Source: Comamonadaceae bacterium M7527 (GTDB lineage: Bacteria; Pseudomonadota; Gammaproteobacteria; Burkholderiales; Burkholderiaceae_C). From it: a stretch of DNA of 64,000 nucleotides. The stretch's first letter is position 1, and each line of letters opens with the position of its first letter. The notes under the pieces were generated by a model. That model made no database searches, was not told where the DNA came from, and was given only the letters and a program-made list of their open reading frames with translations. Both the position numbers and the translations under genes were made by a program. The stretch lies in contig CP087990.1 of the NCBI GenBank assembly GCA_021044545.1, positions 806,001 through 870,000 of the forward strand, given 5' to 3'. Below are positions 9,186 through 18,526 of this stretch, one piece after another.

Positions 9186-10337
9186 GTTATTTTTCTCCAT
9201 CAGCGCGGTGAAGCGGTCAAACAAATAGCTGATGTCGTGTGGCCCAGGAGAGGCCTCAGGGTGACCTTGGAAACAAAACGCCGGCGTGTCAGTGCGCGCC
9301 AGGCCTTGCACGGTGCCGTCAAACAAGCTCTCATGGGTGATGCGCAAGTTGGCTGGCAGCGAAGCCTTGTCAATCGCAAAGCCATGGTTTTGGCTGGTGA
9401 TGGACACGCGCTGGTTGTCCAAGTCTTTGACGGGGTGGTTGGCACCGTGGTGGCCAAACTTCATCTTGAAGCTTTTGGCACCACTGGCAATGGCCATGAT
9501 TTGGTGGCCCAGGCAAATACCAAACATGGGCAGCTTGGCGTCCATCACGGCTTTGGCTGTTGCAATGGCGTAGCTACAAGGCTCGGGGTCACCGGGGCCG
9601 TTTGAGAAGAACACACCGTCAGGCTTGTGCTTCATAACGTCGTCAAAGCTGCTTTGCGCTGGCAATACGGTGACTTTGCAGCCACGCTGGGCCAGCATGC
9701 GCAAAATATTGTGTTTCACACCAAAGTCAAGCGCCACCACATGGAACCTGGGCGCTGTTTGCTCGCCAAAGCCCTCACCCAAACGCCACTCCGTGGTGGT
9801 CCACTGGTAGGCCTGTTGCGTGGTGACCACCTTGGCCAGATCAAGACCGGCCATGCTGGGTGCGGCTTTGGCCGCGGCCACCGCTTGCGCTTTGTGCGCG
9901 TCTGTTGCCGCAACACCTGCGTCCAAGGCCAGGATACAACCGTTTTGAGCACCATGCTCGCGCAAATGGCGGGTGAGCATGCGGGTGTCAATGTCGGCCA
10001 AGGCCACTGTGTTTTCAGCGCGCAAATAGTCACTCAAAGACTGCTCGCTGCGAAAGTTGGAAGCAAGAAGGGGCAGGTCTTTGATGATCAGGCCGGCTGC
10101 ATGGACGCGCTTGGCTTCCGTATCTTGAGCGTTGACGCCATAGTTGCCAATGTGCGGGTATGTCAGTGTGACAATTTGCTGGCAGTAGCTGGGGTCGGTC
10201 AAGATTTCCTGGTAACCGGTGAGCGAGGTGTTGAACACCACTTCGCCTACGGTTTGACCAGTTGCACCGATAGAAACACCTGAAAAGACCGTGCCGTCAG
10301 CGAGCGCAAGAATAGCTGTCGGGTGAACGGGTAGCAC
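9186..10337 (-). CDS. carA: Carbamoyl-phosphate synthase small subunit (no stop before carB)
   Basis: Glutamine amidotransferase subunit supplying ammonia to CarB. The N-terminal domain has ILALADGTVFSG and TSLTGYQEILTDPSYCQQ; the class I amidotransferase domain has GVFFSNGPGDPEPC, the nucleophile Cys in MFGICLGHQIMAI, and FCFQGHPEASPGPHD. The chosen start is GTG, with GGAG 7 bases upstream; upstream ATGs lack a ribosome site. The frame runs through MEKNN straight into the CarB initiator Met. One extra A in the A5 run at 9190-9194 would give MEKK-stop with carB starting one base later. That suggests a lost base, either in the genome or in the assembly. Confidence 0.93.
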
Positions 10338-10457
10338 GGGAGAACTCCAAGTTGTAAGCATGCGCCACACAGGTGACTGGTACAGCATTTGGGCTCTCGG
10401 TTGAGGGCAAGCGTGATCTGTGTAGCGGGCGCAGGCAGGTTGCGGGTAAACCCTCCA

Positions 10458-10463
10458 ATTATA
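10458..10463 (-). promoter_or_regulatory. Candidate carAB promoter (-10 element)
   Basis: A perfect TATAAT on the minus strand, preceded by G-T, lies about 120 bases upstream of the carA start in the 233-base gap before it. The -35 region is poor. No pyrimidine or arginine operator was recognised in the gap. Confidence 0.4.
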
Positions 10464-10570
10464 ACGACCTCACCGCCCAAGCCTTGGCTGTTGGCCGAAT
10501 ATTTTTAGCTGCCCTGCATGACAAGAGCGGCTGAGTGGTGCGACCCCGCTATGGCTGCTTGGACAAGCGC

Positions 10571-11398
10571 TCAATCAGCCGTCAAGGCAAGCGCTGCTGC
10601 ACTGGCATGCAGACACACCGCTGCGGCTGCGGCCACGTTCAGTGACTCTTCGCCACCGGGCTGGGTGATGCGTACCTGCTGGCTGGCCATGGCTGCAATG
10701 GCCGGGGCCACGCCCTGCCCCTCATGGCCCATGACCCACGCACATGGCCAGGGCAATTGGGCCTTGTGCAACCAGTCACCCTGATGGCTGCTGGTCACCA
10801 ACAGGGGCACTTGCAGCTGGTCCAGTTGTGTGGCTTGCAGCCCTTCAACGAGATTGAGGGCAAAGTGTGCGCCCATGCCAGCACGCACGACTTTGGGTGA
10901 CCACATCGCAACCGTGCCCTTGATGGCCAGCACTTGGGCAAAGCCCATGGCCGCCGCGCTGCGAATGATAGAGCCCAAGTTACCGGGGTCTTGCACCCTG
11001 TCGACCACCACCGTTGGCGCTTGCGCCAGCACGCTGCTGGCGCTGCTTGGCGGCACAGTAAACAAGGCGGCCATGCCCACAAAAGACTCCAGGCCACTGA
11101 GCTCGGCCCACAGCTTGTCGCTCAGCACCACCTGATGTGTAGCGGCTTGCGCGCATGACCACGTGGCACTGGCGTGGGCGTCGGTGCCTAGCGCTTGTGC
11201 GCAGCGCTGCCATGCAGCCTCACTCCAGGTAAAGACACTGGGAAGCAGGCCGCGCTGGTGGGCGGCGCGACACAAATGGTCGCCCTCCAGCCACACGTCA
11301 CCGCTTTTTTTGTAAGACGCGCCATCGCGCTGCAATGCACGGATGCGTTTGACCACGGCGTTATCAGCCGAGGCGACCTGGGTAGGCATTGTTGTCAT
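10571..11398 (-). CDS. TrmH/SpoU-family RNA 2'-O-methyltransferase
   Basis: SAM-dependent ribose methyltransferase of the SPOUT class, 275 residues, acting on tRNA or rRNA. An N-terminal substrate-binding region (VWLEGDHLCRAAHQRG) precedes the knot domain. The three SpoU motifs are present: VVDRVQDPGNLGSIIRSAAA, VMGHEGQGV and ITQPGGEESLNVAAAAAV. The start chosen overlaps the rnhB stop as ATGA, indicating translational coupling; the open frame extends further upstream but only inside rnhB. The RNA target cannot be told from sequence (RlmB-like or other). Confidence 0.85.
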   Translation of the reverse strand: MTTMPTQVASADNAVVKRIRALQRDGASYKKSGDVWLEGDHLCRAAHQRGLLPSVFTWSEAAWQRCAQALGTDAHASATWSCAQAATHQVVLSDKLWAELSGLESFVGMAALFTVPPSSASSVLAQAPTVVVDRVQDPGNLGSIIRSAAAMGFAQVLAIKGTVAMWSPKVVRAGMGAHFALNLVEGLQATQLDQLQVPLLVTSSHQGDWLHKAQLPWPCAWVMGHEGQGVAPAIAAMASQQVRITQPGGEESLNVAAAAAVCLHASAAALALTAD

Positions 11399-12087
11399 GC
11401 CAGGGTCTGCCCCGTTGCTGCGGCATGCAACGCCAGCACAGGAGAAAAAGTGCGCCTGTGGTGCTCGCATGCACCGTGGCTGCGCAGGGCCGCCAGGTGT
11501 GCCGCCGTGCCATAGCCTTTGTGGCCTGCAAAACCATAATTCGGAAACTGCGTGTGCAGTTCGCACATCAGGTGATCGCGCGTGACCTTGGCCAGAATGG
11601 ATGCCGCCGCAATGCAGTTGACGTGCGCGTCACCTTGCACGATGGCCTCGGCCATGACGTCCAGCTTGGGAATTCGGTTGCCATCAATCAAAGCCTTGAC
11701 AGGCTTTAGACGCAAGCCAGCTACGGCGCGTTGCATGGCCAGCATGGTGGCTTGCAATATGTTGATGTCGTCAATTTCCTGCACGGTTGCCTGTGCAATG
11801 GAAAAACACAATGCCTTGGCTTTGATTTCCAGAAACAGTTGCTCGCGCTTGCGCTCGGTCAACTTTTTAGAGTCATTCAAACCAGCGATGGGGTTGAGGT
11901 CATCCAGGATCACGGCAGCGGCCACCACTGGGCCCGCCAAAGGGCCACGCCCTGCCTCGTCTACACCCACCACCAAGCCGGGCGGGTCCCATAACAGCGC
12001 GGCCTGCGCAGCGGTCAGCACGCGCGGCTTTGCAGCGGGCTTTGTACGCGCTGGCGTCTTACGCGTTGGCGATGCGTTGGATGGCAT
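11395..12087 (-). CDS. rnhB: Ribonuclease HII
   Basis: Degrades RNA in RNA-DNA hybrids and removes misincorporated ribonucleotides. The active-site segment GVDEAGRGPLAGPVVAAAV holds the Asp-Glu pair. NDSKKLTERKRE and the AHVNCIAAASILAKVTRD segment supply the remaining acidic and basic residues. The 230 residues include a basic N-terminal extension of about 35 residues. It overlaps the end of lpxB by 29 bases and the start of the downstream methyltransferase gene by 4. Confidence 0.95.
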   Translation of the reverse strand: MPSNASPTRKTPARTKPAAKPRVLTAAQAALLWDPPGLVVGVDEAGRGPLAGPVVAAAVILDDLNPIAGLNDSKKLTERKREQLFLEIKAKALCFSIAQATVQEIDDINILQATMLAMQRAVAGLRLKPVKALIDGNRIPKLDVMAEAIVQGDAHVNCIAAASILAKVTRDHLMCELHTQFPNYGFAGHKGYGTAAHLAALRSHGACEHHRRTFSPVLALHAAATGQTLA

Positions 12088-13228
12088 GGCTGGCTACTAC
12101 GGGTGTGTTCATACGCAAACGCTGGTGCATCTCGTTAAAGCGGCTTTGTACGTGGTCATAGGCAATGGGGTCGTCCAACCATGCCAGTGTCTTTTGCGCC
12201 AGACGAGCTGGTGAGGCTTCATCTTGCAGCAACTCAGGCACTACAAAGGTTTGCGCCAATATGTTGGGCAAGCCCACCCAAGGCTGTAAGCGTTTGCGTT
12301 TCATGATTTGCCAACTGAGCTGCGGCATGCGATAGGCAATCACCATGGGCCTTTTGGACAGCGCAGCCTCAAGCGTGGCGGTGCCGCTGGCAATCAGCGT
12401 CACGTCGCAAGCCGCCAATACCCGCTGCGATTGACCGTCTACCAAGCGCAGCCAATCGACCTCAGCCAAACCGGCGCGCGCCACCGCCGAGCGCACTTGC
12501 GCCATCATGCTGGGCGCAACTGGCAGCACAAACACCAAGTCGCTACGCGACTGATGCATTAACCGTGCGGCTTGCAAGAATACCGGCGCAAGTTGTGCAA
12601 TTTCAGACTGGCGGCTGCCTGGCAACAGCGCCACCACAGGCTTGTCGTGAGGCAACTGCAGTTGTTCGCGCGCCAGGACCTGGTCTGGCTGCATGGGCAT
12701 GACATCTGCCAGCGGGTGACCCACAAAGGTAGCGGGCACGCCTGCCTGGTCATAAATCGCCGTCTCAAACGGGAAAATGCACAGCACATGGTCGCAGGCT
12801 TGCTTGATTTTATCCATGCAGTTGGCGCGCCACGCCCAAATCGAGGGGCTCACAAAGTGCACAGTCTTGATGCCTGATCGACGCAGCTGCAACTCAAGGT
12901 CTAGATTAAAGTCCGGCGCGTCAACACCCACAAACATATCGGGCTTGTTGGTCAGTAGCCTGGTAGCCAATTGCTTGCGAATGCCAACAATGCGGCGGTA
13001 ATGCCTTAGCACCTCCACATATCCACGCACCGCCAGCTCGTGGTAGGACCACCAAGGCTCAAAGCCTTGTGCTTGCATCAGTGGGCCGCCAATACCAAAC
13101 GACTGGTTGGCCACACCCTGGGTATTCAAACCTTGCAGCAACAGCCCGGCCAACAAGTCGCCAGACGACTCGCCAGCGGCCAACGCAACCTGCAACGGGT
13201 GGTTGCTTTGAGGCTCAGTGCTGCTCAC
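12059..13228 (-). CDS. lpxB: Lipid-A-disaccharide synthase
   Basis: GT19 glycosyltransferase joining UDP-2,3-diacylglucosamine and lipid X to form the tetraacyl disaccharide of lipid A at the inner membrane. It is 389 residues, normal for the family. Characteristic segments are VALAAGESSGDLLAG, VDAPDFNLDLE, SPSIWAWRANCMDKIKQ, LLPGSRQSEIAQLAPVFLQA and ASGTATLEAALSKRPMVIAY. It starts 5 bases after lpxA in the lpxD-fabZ-lpxA-lpxB-rnhB run. Confidence 0.97.
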   Translation of the reverse strand: MSSTEPQSNHPLQVALAAGESSGDLLAGLLLQGLNTQGVANQSFGIGGPLMQAQGFEPWWSYHELAVRGYVEVLRHYRRIVGIRKQLATRLLTNKPDMFVGVDAPDFNLDLELQLRRSGIKTVHFVSPSIWAWRANCMDKIKQACDHVLCIFPFETAIYDQAGVPATFVGHPLADVMPMQPDQVLAREQLQLPHDKPVVALLPGSRQSEIAQLAPVFLQAARLMHQSRSDLVFVLPVAPSMMAQVRSAVARAGLAEVDWLRLVDGQSQRVLAACDVTLIASGTATLEAALSKRPMVIAYRMPQLSWQIMKRKRLQPWVGLPNILAQTFVVPELLQDEASPARLAQKTLAWLDDPIAYDHVQSRFNEMHQRLRMNTPVVASHAIQRIANA

Positions 13229-13233
13229 AGCAA

Positions 13234-14028
13234 TCAGCGCACGATGCCGCGCTTGCCATCCACCTGCGCCAAAAACGTGTTCATCATGGCCACATCATCG
13301 GCTGCTTCGGGCGTGGTGGTGGCCAACTGGGCCATGCGGTCTATGGCCGCTTGCAACGTTAGCCCGTCACGGTACAAGGCTTTGTGCATGGCCTTGACAG
13401 CGCTGATACGGGCCGCACTGAAACCGCGACGACGCAAGCCTTCAAAATTCATAGAGCGCGCGCCTGCTGGCTGACCCTGTGCCATCACATAGGGTGGCAC
13501 GTCAGCAAACAGCAATGAGTTCATGGCCGTCATGGCGTGAGCGCCCACACGCACAAACTGGTGCACCACCGTGAAGCCGCCAAAAATCACCCAGTCGTCA
13601 ACATGTACGTGACCTGCCAACTGCGTGTTGTTGGCAAAAATGGTTTTGTTGCCCACCATGCAGTCGTGCGCCAAATGCACGTAGGCCATGATCCAGTTGT
13701 CATCGCCAATGCGGGTCACGCCGTTGTCACCTGGTGAACCAATGTTGAAGGTGCAAAATTCCCTGATGGTGTTGTTGTTGCCAATGATCAGCTCGCAAGG
13801 CTCGCCCGCGTACTTTTTGTCCTGCGGTATGGCACCCAAGGAGTTGAACTGAAAAATATGGTTGTTCTCACCAATGGTGGTGTGGCCCTCAATGACGGTG
13901 TGCGGGCCCACTTGTGTGCCCGCTCCAATGCGTACGTTGGGGCCTATCACCGCGTAAGGGCCAACTCGCACGCTGCTGTCCAGCTGCGCGTTGCCATCCA
14001 CAATGGCCGTAGCGTGTATCAGGCTCAT
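13234..14028 (-). CDS. lpxA: UDP-N-acetylglucosamine acyltransferase
   Basis: First enzyme of lipid A synthesis; transfers a 3-hydroxyacyl chain from ACP to UDP-GlcNAc. The 264-residue protein has a left-handed beta-helix of hexapeptide repeats (VRVGPYAVIGPNVRIG, MAYVHLAHDCMVGN with the catalytic His) and a helical C-terminus. It lies 15 bases downstream of fabZ, whose product uses the same 3-hydroxyacyl-ACP pool. Confidence 0.97.
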   Translation of the reverse strand: MSLIHATAIVDGNAQLDSSVRVGPYAVIGPNVRIGAGTQVGPHTVIEGHTTIGENNHIFQFNSLGAIPQDKKYAGEPCELIIGNNNTIREFCTFNIGSPGDNGVTRIGDDNWIMAYVHLAHDCMVGNKTIFANNTQLAGHVHVDDWVIFGGFTVVHQFVRVGAHAMTAMNSLLFADVPPYVMAQGQPAGARSMNFEGLRRRGFSAARISAVKAMHKALYRDGLTLQAAIDRMAQLATTTPEAADDVAMMNTFLAQVDGKRGIVR

Positions 14029-14043
14029 AAGGCTTTACCTGCT

Positions 14044-14484
14044 TTAGGCAATGGTGCGCATGGTGCACATCAGCTCGGCTTCAGTGGCGATGGCATCGCC
14101 CACCTTGGCACGCGCAGCAAACTTGAATATGCCCGCTTTCATGCGCAACAACTCCGCTTCTAAAACGAGTTGATCACCAGGCTCTACAGGGCGCTTGAAA
14201 CGCGCACCGTCTATGCCTGCAAAGTAATACACCGTGTTGTCATCAGGTACAACGTCCAGGGTCTCAAACGCCAACAAGGCAGCGGCCTGGGCCAAGGCCT
14301 CAAGCATTAGTACGCCAGGCATCACAGGTCTGTGCGGAAAGTGGCCGCCAAAAAACGGCTCGTTCATGGTCACGTTTTTGAGGCAGCGAATACGCTTGCC
14401 TTTTTCAAGCTCAATCACGCGGTCCACCAGCAAAAACGGGTAGCGGTGGGGTAGCTTTTTTAGAATGTCGTGAATGTCCATCAT
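14044..14484 (-). CDS. fabZ: 3-hydroxyacyl-ACP dehydratase
   Basis: Hot-dog-fold dehydratase of type II fatty acid synthesis. The 146 residues contain KKLPHRYPFLLVDRV and FFGGHFPHRPVMPGVLMLEA, with the catalytic His and, further on, the Glu. It competes with lpxA for 3-hydroxyacyl-ACP and lies in the same operon, about 54 bases after the lpxD end. Confidence 0.97.
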   Translation of the reverse strand: MMDIHDILKKLPHRYPFLLVDRVIELEKGKRIRCLKNVTMNEPFFGGHFPHRPVMPGVLMLEALAQAAALLAFETLDVVPDDNTVYYFAGIDGARFKRPVEPGDQLVLEAELLRMKAGIFKFAARAKVGDAIATEAELMCTMRTIA

Positions 14485-14538
14485 GGGGTGACCTTGTAGT
14501 GTTTATAGATTTATCCGCGTACGCAGTTGGCCTGTTGC

Positions 14539-15620
14539 TCAGCGCTGCATCGTGTGTTCCAGTGCTTTGATTCTGTCGCGCAGGCGGTGCAGCTGCTTTA
14601 GTGTCACGGCATTTTTTTCCCAGGCGCTATTGTCGTCTAGTGGAAACACGCCGGTGTACATGCCCGGCTTGTTGATAGAGCGCGTGACCACGCTAGCCGC
14701 AGAAATGTGCACGCCGTCACACAGTTGTAAATGCCCCAGCACAATGGCGCCGCCGCCAACCGTGCAATGTGCACAATGTGTGCGCTGCCTGCCACGCCAG
14801 CGCAACCGGCCATGGCGGTGTGCGCGCCAATGTGCACGTTGTGTCCAATTTGAATGAGGTTGTCCAGCTTTACACCGTCACCAATCACTGTGTCGCCCAA
14901 TGCGCCGCGGTCAATGCAGGTATTGGCGCCAATTTCAACGTCATCACCCACACGCACCGCACCCAGCTGCTCAATTTTGACCCATTGCCCGCCGTGTTGG
15001 GCAAAACCAAAGCCATCTGCACCCAGTACCGCGCCAGCATGAACAACACAGCGTTGGCCCAGCACACAGTCAAAGCCCACAACCGCCCGTGCGTGAATGT
15101 GCGTGCCCGCCCCCACCACGGCACCCGCCTCAATGCAGGCGTGCGCATCTATGCGAACCTGCTCGCCGATAACAACGTTGGGGCCAATCACAACCAAGGG
15201 ACCTACCACCGCAGAAGCAGCAACGCTGGCGCTGGCATCCACCACTGCGCTGGCGTGTATGCCGGAGGCTACGTTGGCACGCTGGCGTGCCCGCCACCAT
15301 TGCGTGAGCAGCGCGAAAAACAGATAGGGGTCTGACGCTTCTATACAGGCACCGCGTGCGCGGGCTTGTTGGCTGAGTGCAGGCGACACGATCAAGCAGG
15401 CCGCTTGCGTGGTGTCTATTTGGCCTTGGTATTTGACGTTGCTGATAAACGCAATACCGGTCGCCCCAGCCTGCTCAACAGGCTCTATGGCAGCGATCAG
15501 GCAATTGGCGTCACCCAGCAGCTGCGCGCTGGCTGTAGCTGGCAGTTGGGCTTGCACGGCGGCGAACAAGTCGCCCAACGTGACAGACGTGAGCGCGGCA
15601 GCATCAGCCCTTTTGACCAC
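14539..15620 (-). pseudogene. lpxD: UDP-3-O-acylglucosamine N-acyltransferase, one frameshift
   Basis: Third step of lipid A synthesis, N-acylating UDP-3-O-acylglucosamine. The N-terminal domain (LGDANCLIAAIEPVEQAGAT) and most of the hexapeptide helix (GADGFGFAQHGGQWVKIEQ) are in one frame up to about 14774. The next frame carries the expected continuation HCTVGGGAIVLGHLQ and the C-terminal helix ending LRDRIKALEHTMQR. Restoring one base, most simply a second G so that ATTGTGCAC becomes ATTGGTGCAC, rejoins them. The enzyme is normally essential and the rest is intact, so an assembly error is more likely than a true pseudogene. Confidence 0.88.
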
Positions 15621-15632
15621 GCCTGCCTGGCC

Positions 15633-16154
15633 TTACTTGGCTGCGTTTAAGCCGCGCAGCACGCGCTCGGTGATGTCGTGCTTGGGGTTCATGTACACAG
15701 CTTCTTGCAAAATCAAGTCGTAGTTCTCGGCCTTGGCAACACCTTTGATGACCTTGTTGGCCAACTCCAAGACCTTTTGCAGCTCTTCGTTTTTGCGCAA
15801 GGCCAGGTCTTCTTGAAATTCACGGCGCGACCGCTGGAAGTCTTGGTCCATCTGCACCAATTCACGCTGGCGTTGTATGCGCTGGGTTTCAGACAACGTG
15901 GGCGCATCGCGCTCCAGCTTTTTGGAGGCGTCTTGCACAGCATCACCTGCCACCTCCAGCTGTTTTTGGCGCTTGGAAAACTCGGCCTCCAGCTTGGTTT
16001 GTGCCGTCTTGGCCGCATCCGCTTCTTGAAAAATGCGGTCTGTGTTCACAAAACCCACTTTAAAGTCAGCCGCCAGCGCGTTACCAGCCATAGCCAGGGC
16101 CAAGGCGCTGGTAGCGACCAAGGCTGCAGCATGTTTAAACATTGATTGGATCAT
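15633..16154 (-). CDS. skp: Periplasmic chaperone Skp/OmpH
   Basis: Trimeric periplasmic holdase that escorts unfolded outer-membrane proteins to the BAM complex. The 173-residue protein begins with a signal peptide ending near ALA-ADFKVGFVN and continues as a long charged coiled coil (KLEAEFSKRQKQLEVAGDAV, REFQEDLALRKNEELQ). It follows bamA directly, with the ATG abutting the bamA stop, and precedes lpxD by 12 bases. Confidence 0.94.
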   Translation of the reverse strand: MIQSMFKHAAALVATSALALAMAGNALAADFKVGFVNTDRIFQEADAAKTAQTKLEAEFSKRQKQLEVAGDAVQDASKKLERDAPTLSETQRIQRQRELVQMDQDFQRSRREFQEDLALRKNEELQKVLELANKVIKGVAKAENYDLILQEAVYMNPKHDITERVLRGLNAAK

Positions 16155-18514
16155 TTAGAAGTTGGTTCCGATTTGGAATTGGAAAGTTTGGAGTTTATCT
16201 GTTGGCTGCTTGCGCAGGGCTCTGGCGTAGGACAGGCGCAATGGGCCAACAGGCGACAACCAGCTCAGACCCACACCACTTGATGCGCGTATCGAGTTAT
16301 TGGGGCACAACACATAGGTTGAAGGTTTGCAGTACACGTTACCGGCGTCTACAAAGGCAAACATGCGCAAACTGCGGTCATTGCCAACACCGGGGAATGG
16401 CGCGATGAATTCGGCGTTGAGCAGCACTGAGCGGTCACCACCGATGCTGGCGGTGTTACTGGTGCTGCCTGCAATCGTGCTTTTGCCCCCCAAAGTGCCT
16501 TGGTCAAAACCGCGTATTGAGCCCAAGCCACCACCGTAGTAGTTCTTGAACACAGGCAAGTCCTGTCCGCCCAGGCCCTTGCCCAGCCCAAACTCTGTAT
16601 TGATGGCAAAGGTGTATTTTTTGGTCAGTGGCCAGTACTGTTGAAACTGATAGTCTGCCTTGATGTACTTGGTGTCGCCAGCAATGCCCCACTCTCCGTT
16701 AACGCGTTGGTAGCGGCCTTCCGAGGGCACCAGTGCACTGTCTCGACCGTCACGTGCCCAACCCACGGTGAGCGGCACCCCTGTAGCCGGCGAACCAAAT
16801 TGATTGATAAAGCCCAGGTAGGCATCAGGCATGGTGGCCCCGGAGACTACAGTCAGTGACGTGGACTCCAAACCGGCACCAAAAAACACCGTGTCGGTCT
16901 CTGAAAACGGCACGCCAAAGCGCACAGCGCCTCTTTTGCGCACCAAGGAGTAGTCACCGCCTTGTGAGTCCAGGGGTTGTTGCGTGGCGTAGGACACGTC
17001 AAAGGTGCGTGAAATGCCATCCAACGTGAAATAGGGGTCTGTGGTGGTCAGCGACAACTCGCGGTTGAACTTGCTGGTATTGAAGCTGACGCCCAGGTAG
17101 TTGCCGGTACCAAACACGTTTTCTTGCTGAATGCCAGCAACAAACGACAGCTTTTCAGACTGTGAGTAACCCGCACCAATAGACAGGTTGCCGGTTGGAC
17201 GCTCGGTCACACGCATGGACAAGTCCACCTGGTCTGGCGCGCCGGGCACCTCGCGTGGCTGCACGCTAACGTCGGTAAAAAAGCCCAAACGGTCTACGCG
17301 ATCACGCGACAGGCGAATGCGTTTGCCGTCGTACCAACTGGACTCCATTTGCCTGAACTCACGACGAATGACTTCGTCCCGTGTGCGGTCATTGCCCTCA
17401 ATGTCAATGCGGCGCACGTAGGCACGGCGCGATGGTTGGGCCTGTAGCACCACCTCTACTTGTGCATTGTCACGGTCAATATTGGGAACCGCCTCTACGC
17501 GTGCAAACGCGTAGCCAAACTCACCGAAATAGTCTTTGAACGCCTGCGTGGTTTCGCTGACCAGATCAACGTTGTAGGGCTTGCCGGCCTCAATCGTGAC
17601 CTTTCTTGCAAACTCTTCATCTTTGCCCAGGTAGTCACCGTCCAGGCGCACGCCTGAAACCACATAGCGGTTGCCCTCGGTGATGTTGATCACGATGGAG
17701 ATTTCATCTTTCTCGGGCGTGATGGCCACCTGCGTGGAGTCAATTTTGAACTCAATAAAGCCGCGTGTGAGGTGTGCGAGCGCAAGGTGTCCAAGTCGCC
17801 ATTGAGCTTGGCCTTGGCGTAACGGTTGGACTTGGTGTACCAGCTCATCCAGCCGCCAGTGTCCAGGCTGAACAAGTCTGTGAGCTCGGCCTCAGGGAAA
17901 GCCTGCGCGCCTACGATGCGTAGTTCCTTGATGGTGGCCACGCCACCCTCAACCACAGAAAAATTCACGTTCACGCGGTTGCGCTCAATAGGCGTGACGG
18001 TTGAGACCACTTGCACCGCGTACATGCCGCGATTGATGTATTGGCGCTTGAGCTCTTGCTCGGCGCGGTCGGCCAAGGCTTTGTCAAAGGCACGGCCCTC
18101 GGCCAAGCCTACGTCGCGCAGTGCTTTTTGCAGCACGGCTGGCTCAAACTCTTTGATACCTGTGAAGTCTACGTCGGCCACCGTTGGGCGCTCTTGCACC
18201 ACCACTACCACCACGTTGCCTTGCAGCTCTATGCGCACGTCGTTAAAAAGGCCCAGGCCAAACAACGAGCGAATGGCTGCGCTGGCTTTGTCGTCTGTGT
18301 AGTCGTCGCCGGTTTTAAAGGGCAGCGACGCGAAAATGGTGCCTGGCTCAACGCGTTGCAAACCCTCAACGCGGATATCGGCCACCTTGAAAGATGCAAC
18401 GGCCCACACGGGTGTACTGATGACGCCAGCTGTTGTGGCCACAATGCACAGCGCGGCGGCTACATAAATGCCACGGGCACTTGCCGCAATGGCCTTTACT
18501 AAAGAATATGTCAT
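16155..18514 (-). pseudogene. bamA: Outer-membrane assembly factor BamA, one frameshift
   Basis: Central beta-barrel subunit of the BAM complex. The first part holds a signal peptide and POTRA domains (VADIRVEGLQRVEPGTIFAS). The second part resumes with VAITPEKDEISIVINITEG, further POTRA repeats and the 16-strand barrel, ending in the C-terminal Phe (LQTFQFQIGTNF). The break is near 17773: the first frame drifts after LNGDLDTLRSH, while adding one base gives LTRGFIEFKIDSTQVA, the expected POTRA sequence. BamA is essential, so a sequencing or assembly deletion is the likelier explanation. Total length, about 785 residues, is normal. Confidence 0.9.
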
Positions 18515-18526
18515 GAGGACTTTTGC

